DNA of 64,000 nt from Dipylidium caninum (taxonomy: Eukaryota > Platyhelminthes > Cestoda > Cyclophyllidea > Dipylidiidae): positions 434,001-498,000 of the forward strand of contig QEYB01000368.1 in the NCBI GenBank assembly GCA_017562135.1. The letters are read 5' to 3'. A program made the translations under genes and the position numbers. The notes below the pieces were generated by a model, which saw only the letters and a list, made by a program, of their open reading frames with translations, had not been told where the DNA came from and searched no databases. Positions 62,833-64,000 of this stretch are shown here, piece by piece (position 1 is the stretch's first letter; each line of letters begins with the position of its first letter).

Positions 62833-63945
62833 CTAACGAGGGCACATTTTAGACCACCCGCCATCTACGAAGATCGTCTCGCCGGTGATGAAGGCGCCAG
62901 TTGAGGGAGATGCTAGGAATGCAATGGCATTTGCCACATCGTCCGCGGAGCCATTCATGCCCACAAGGTTGTTAGAGCGCGCACGTGTCAGGAAGTTCGC
63001 GTACTCCGTTTCCGAATAGCCTGCGGTGCGGTGAAGCTCCGTTACCACCACACCCGGTCTGCATGGTGTGACGACACAAAACGTCAGCGTTAGTGATAAT
63101 ATATACATTTGACCGCACACCAGCGTATTGTAGTGCACAGCCTTAGTTTCATGATTGTTAACGATGCGCTTCACTCATGTCAGGCATGGTAACATTTCAA
63201 AAGGGCCAGCCCAAGTTAATAATTAGACTATTTTAGAGGGACTGCGGAATTAGCTCATTCAATATTTTGATCAACCGAGAAACTAAGGGAAATACTACCT
63301 AAATGTTTCGTCGGCGGGCTAAATGATACAAAAGGTGGCTCCCTATGTATATTCAAAGTGTGTAGCACTTCCCCTAACGTCGTGGTTAGTGTCTCCACAT
63401 TTTGCAAAATGAAGCAATTCGTAATGCCTCGCAGACGCCAAACTCATACGGTGTGGTAAGTGATCGCGAGTATTCCGCAGTATAGCACGAAAGACTGAAG
63501 CTACACTTTTATGAATGAAATTACGTCACATTTGTGTGTGCATTCAAAATTTTTGTAGATGAGCCAATCAAAGTTGAACGAAAAAAAAATGCATTTAAAG
63601 GTCAAACGTCTAAAATGATCTGGAAATCCTCAAAAAAGGGGAGATAATAGGTGTTAAGTAAAAAGCATATAATTCACTCCAAATGTAAAGTATTGCTAAC
63701 GCATTCGTCTAAAACAAAGAACTTAGCAAAAAATAAAAGTTAGTAATGCAAATGAAACCACTAACGCAACACAATTGACTCGAATGCCTTTTTTTCCAAG
63801 TTCTAAAATAGACAAAGAGAAATGGATGAAAGAAGCAAAATATGAAGGTTACATTGCACATATATTTAGATAAAACACCAACCTACGGCGGCATTTCTGG
63901 TGAACTGCTCAATAGCTGCCTTGCTTATCGAGTAGGAGAGAATTC
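62833..63945 (-). CDS. Short-chain dehydrogenase/reductase, 3' part only
   Basis: C-terminal part of an NAD(P)-dependent Rossmann-fold SDR, minus strand, with its 5' end beyond position 64000. Exon 63945-63883 carries the catalytic Tyr-Lys pair in LSYSISKAAIEQFTRNAA (YxxxK). The last exon, 63058-62833, reads PGVVVTELH..., then SADDVANAIAFLASPSTGAF and ITGETIFVDGGWS to TAG, the classical SDR C-terminus (xxTGxxxxVDGG). The two exons are not in matching phase (phase 1 out, phase 2 in), so an exon encoding the GIRVNxV segment should lie between them; I could not place it with confidence. The closest relatives are 3-oxoacyl-ACP reductase-like SDRs, but the substrate cannot be told from this part. 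Confidence 0.75.
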
Positions 63946-64000
63946 CTGGAAACTAAAAAGACCACAAATTGAAGTTGTAATAAAAATTTTGATTTGTACA

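Overview
The window reads as nuclear DNA of a parasitic flatworm, most likely a tapeworm. The strongest lineage signal is a typical 2-Cys peroxiredoxin at 20985-21627 whose sequence closely follows cestode thioredoxin peroxidases. Further support comes from split genes with GT-AG introns, several introns of only 30-34 nt, AATAAA poly(A) signals and gene-poor AT-rich spacers. I saw no bacterial, plasmid or viral genes. Gene models were built by hand from open frames, splice-site consensus, intron phase and remembered family sequences, so exact starts and ends are predictions.

Layout. 0.7-3.1 kb: exon-like segments of an unrecognised plus-strand gene. 5.7-7.9 kb: a three-exon even-skipped/Evx homeobox gene. 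10.2-10.7 kb: one minus-strand exon-like segment. 17.2-14.9 kb (minus): an unrecognised multi-exon gene rich in basic and acidic low-complexity sequence. 17.8-21.6 kb: two tandem typical 2-Cys peroxiredoxins, each with its own TATA box. 21.7-25.2 kb: no supportable gene. 29.2-25.2 kb (minus): a three-exon unrecognised gene. 29.3-33.3 kb: an AT-rich desert. 33.3-38.4 kb: an SFI1-type centrin-binding repeat protein with an apparent frame break in one exon. 38.8-38.4 kb (minus): an intact 144-aa unknown ORF. 39.2-43.8 kb: a FoxN2/3-like forkhead gene.

51.6-45.0 kb (minus): three closely spaced genes in one direction, MTRES1-like, TMEM248-like and PRPF4. Each of the first two has a poly(A) signal soon after its stop, and the next gene has a 3' splice acceptor at or just before its ATG. 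This is the layout expected for a flatworm polycistron resolved by spliced-leader trans-splicing. 52.7-53.8 kb: a small secreted, possibly neuropeptide, precursor. 54.2-61.2 kb (plus): NAA10, PIF1 (with one in-frame stop codon) and a divergent EXT2. 62.8-64.0 kb (minus): the 3' part of a short-chain dehydrogenase/reductase that runs off the right edge.

Most genes are housekeeping or developmental and do not form one pathway: splicing (PRPF4), N-terminal acetylation (NAA10), DNA maintenance (PIF1), heparan sulfate synthesis (EXT2), redox defence (peroxiredoxins), centriole structure (SFI1) and transcription (Evx, FoxN). The points most worth follow-up are the candidate polycistron, the stop in PIF1, the loss of the GT64 acidic motif in EXT2, the 30-nt GC-AG intron in NAA10 and the novel secreted peptide precursor.
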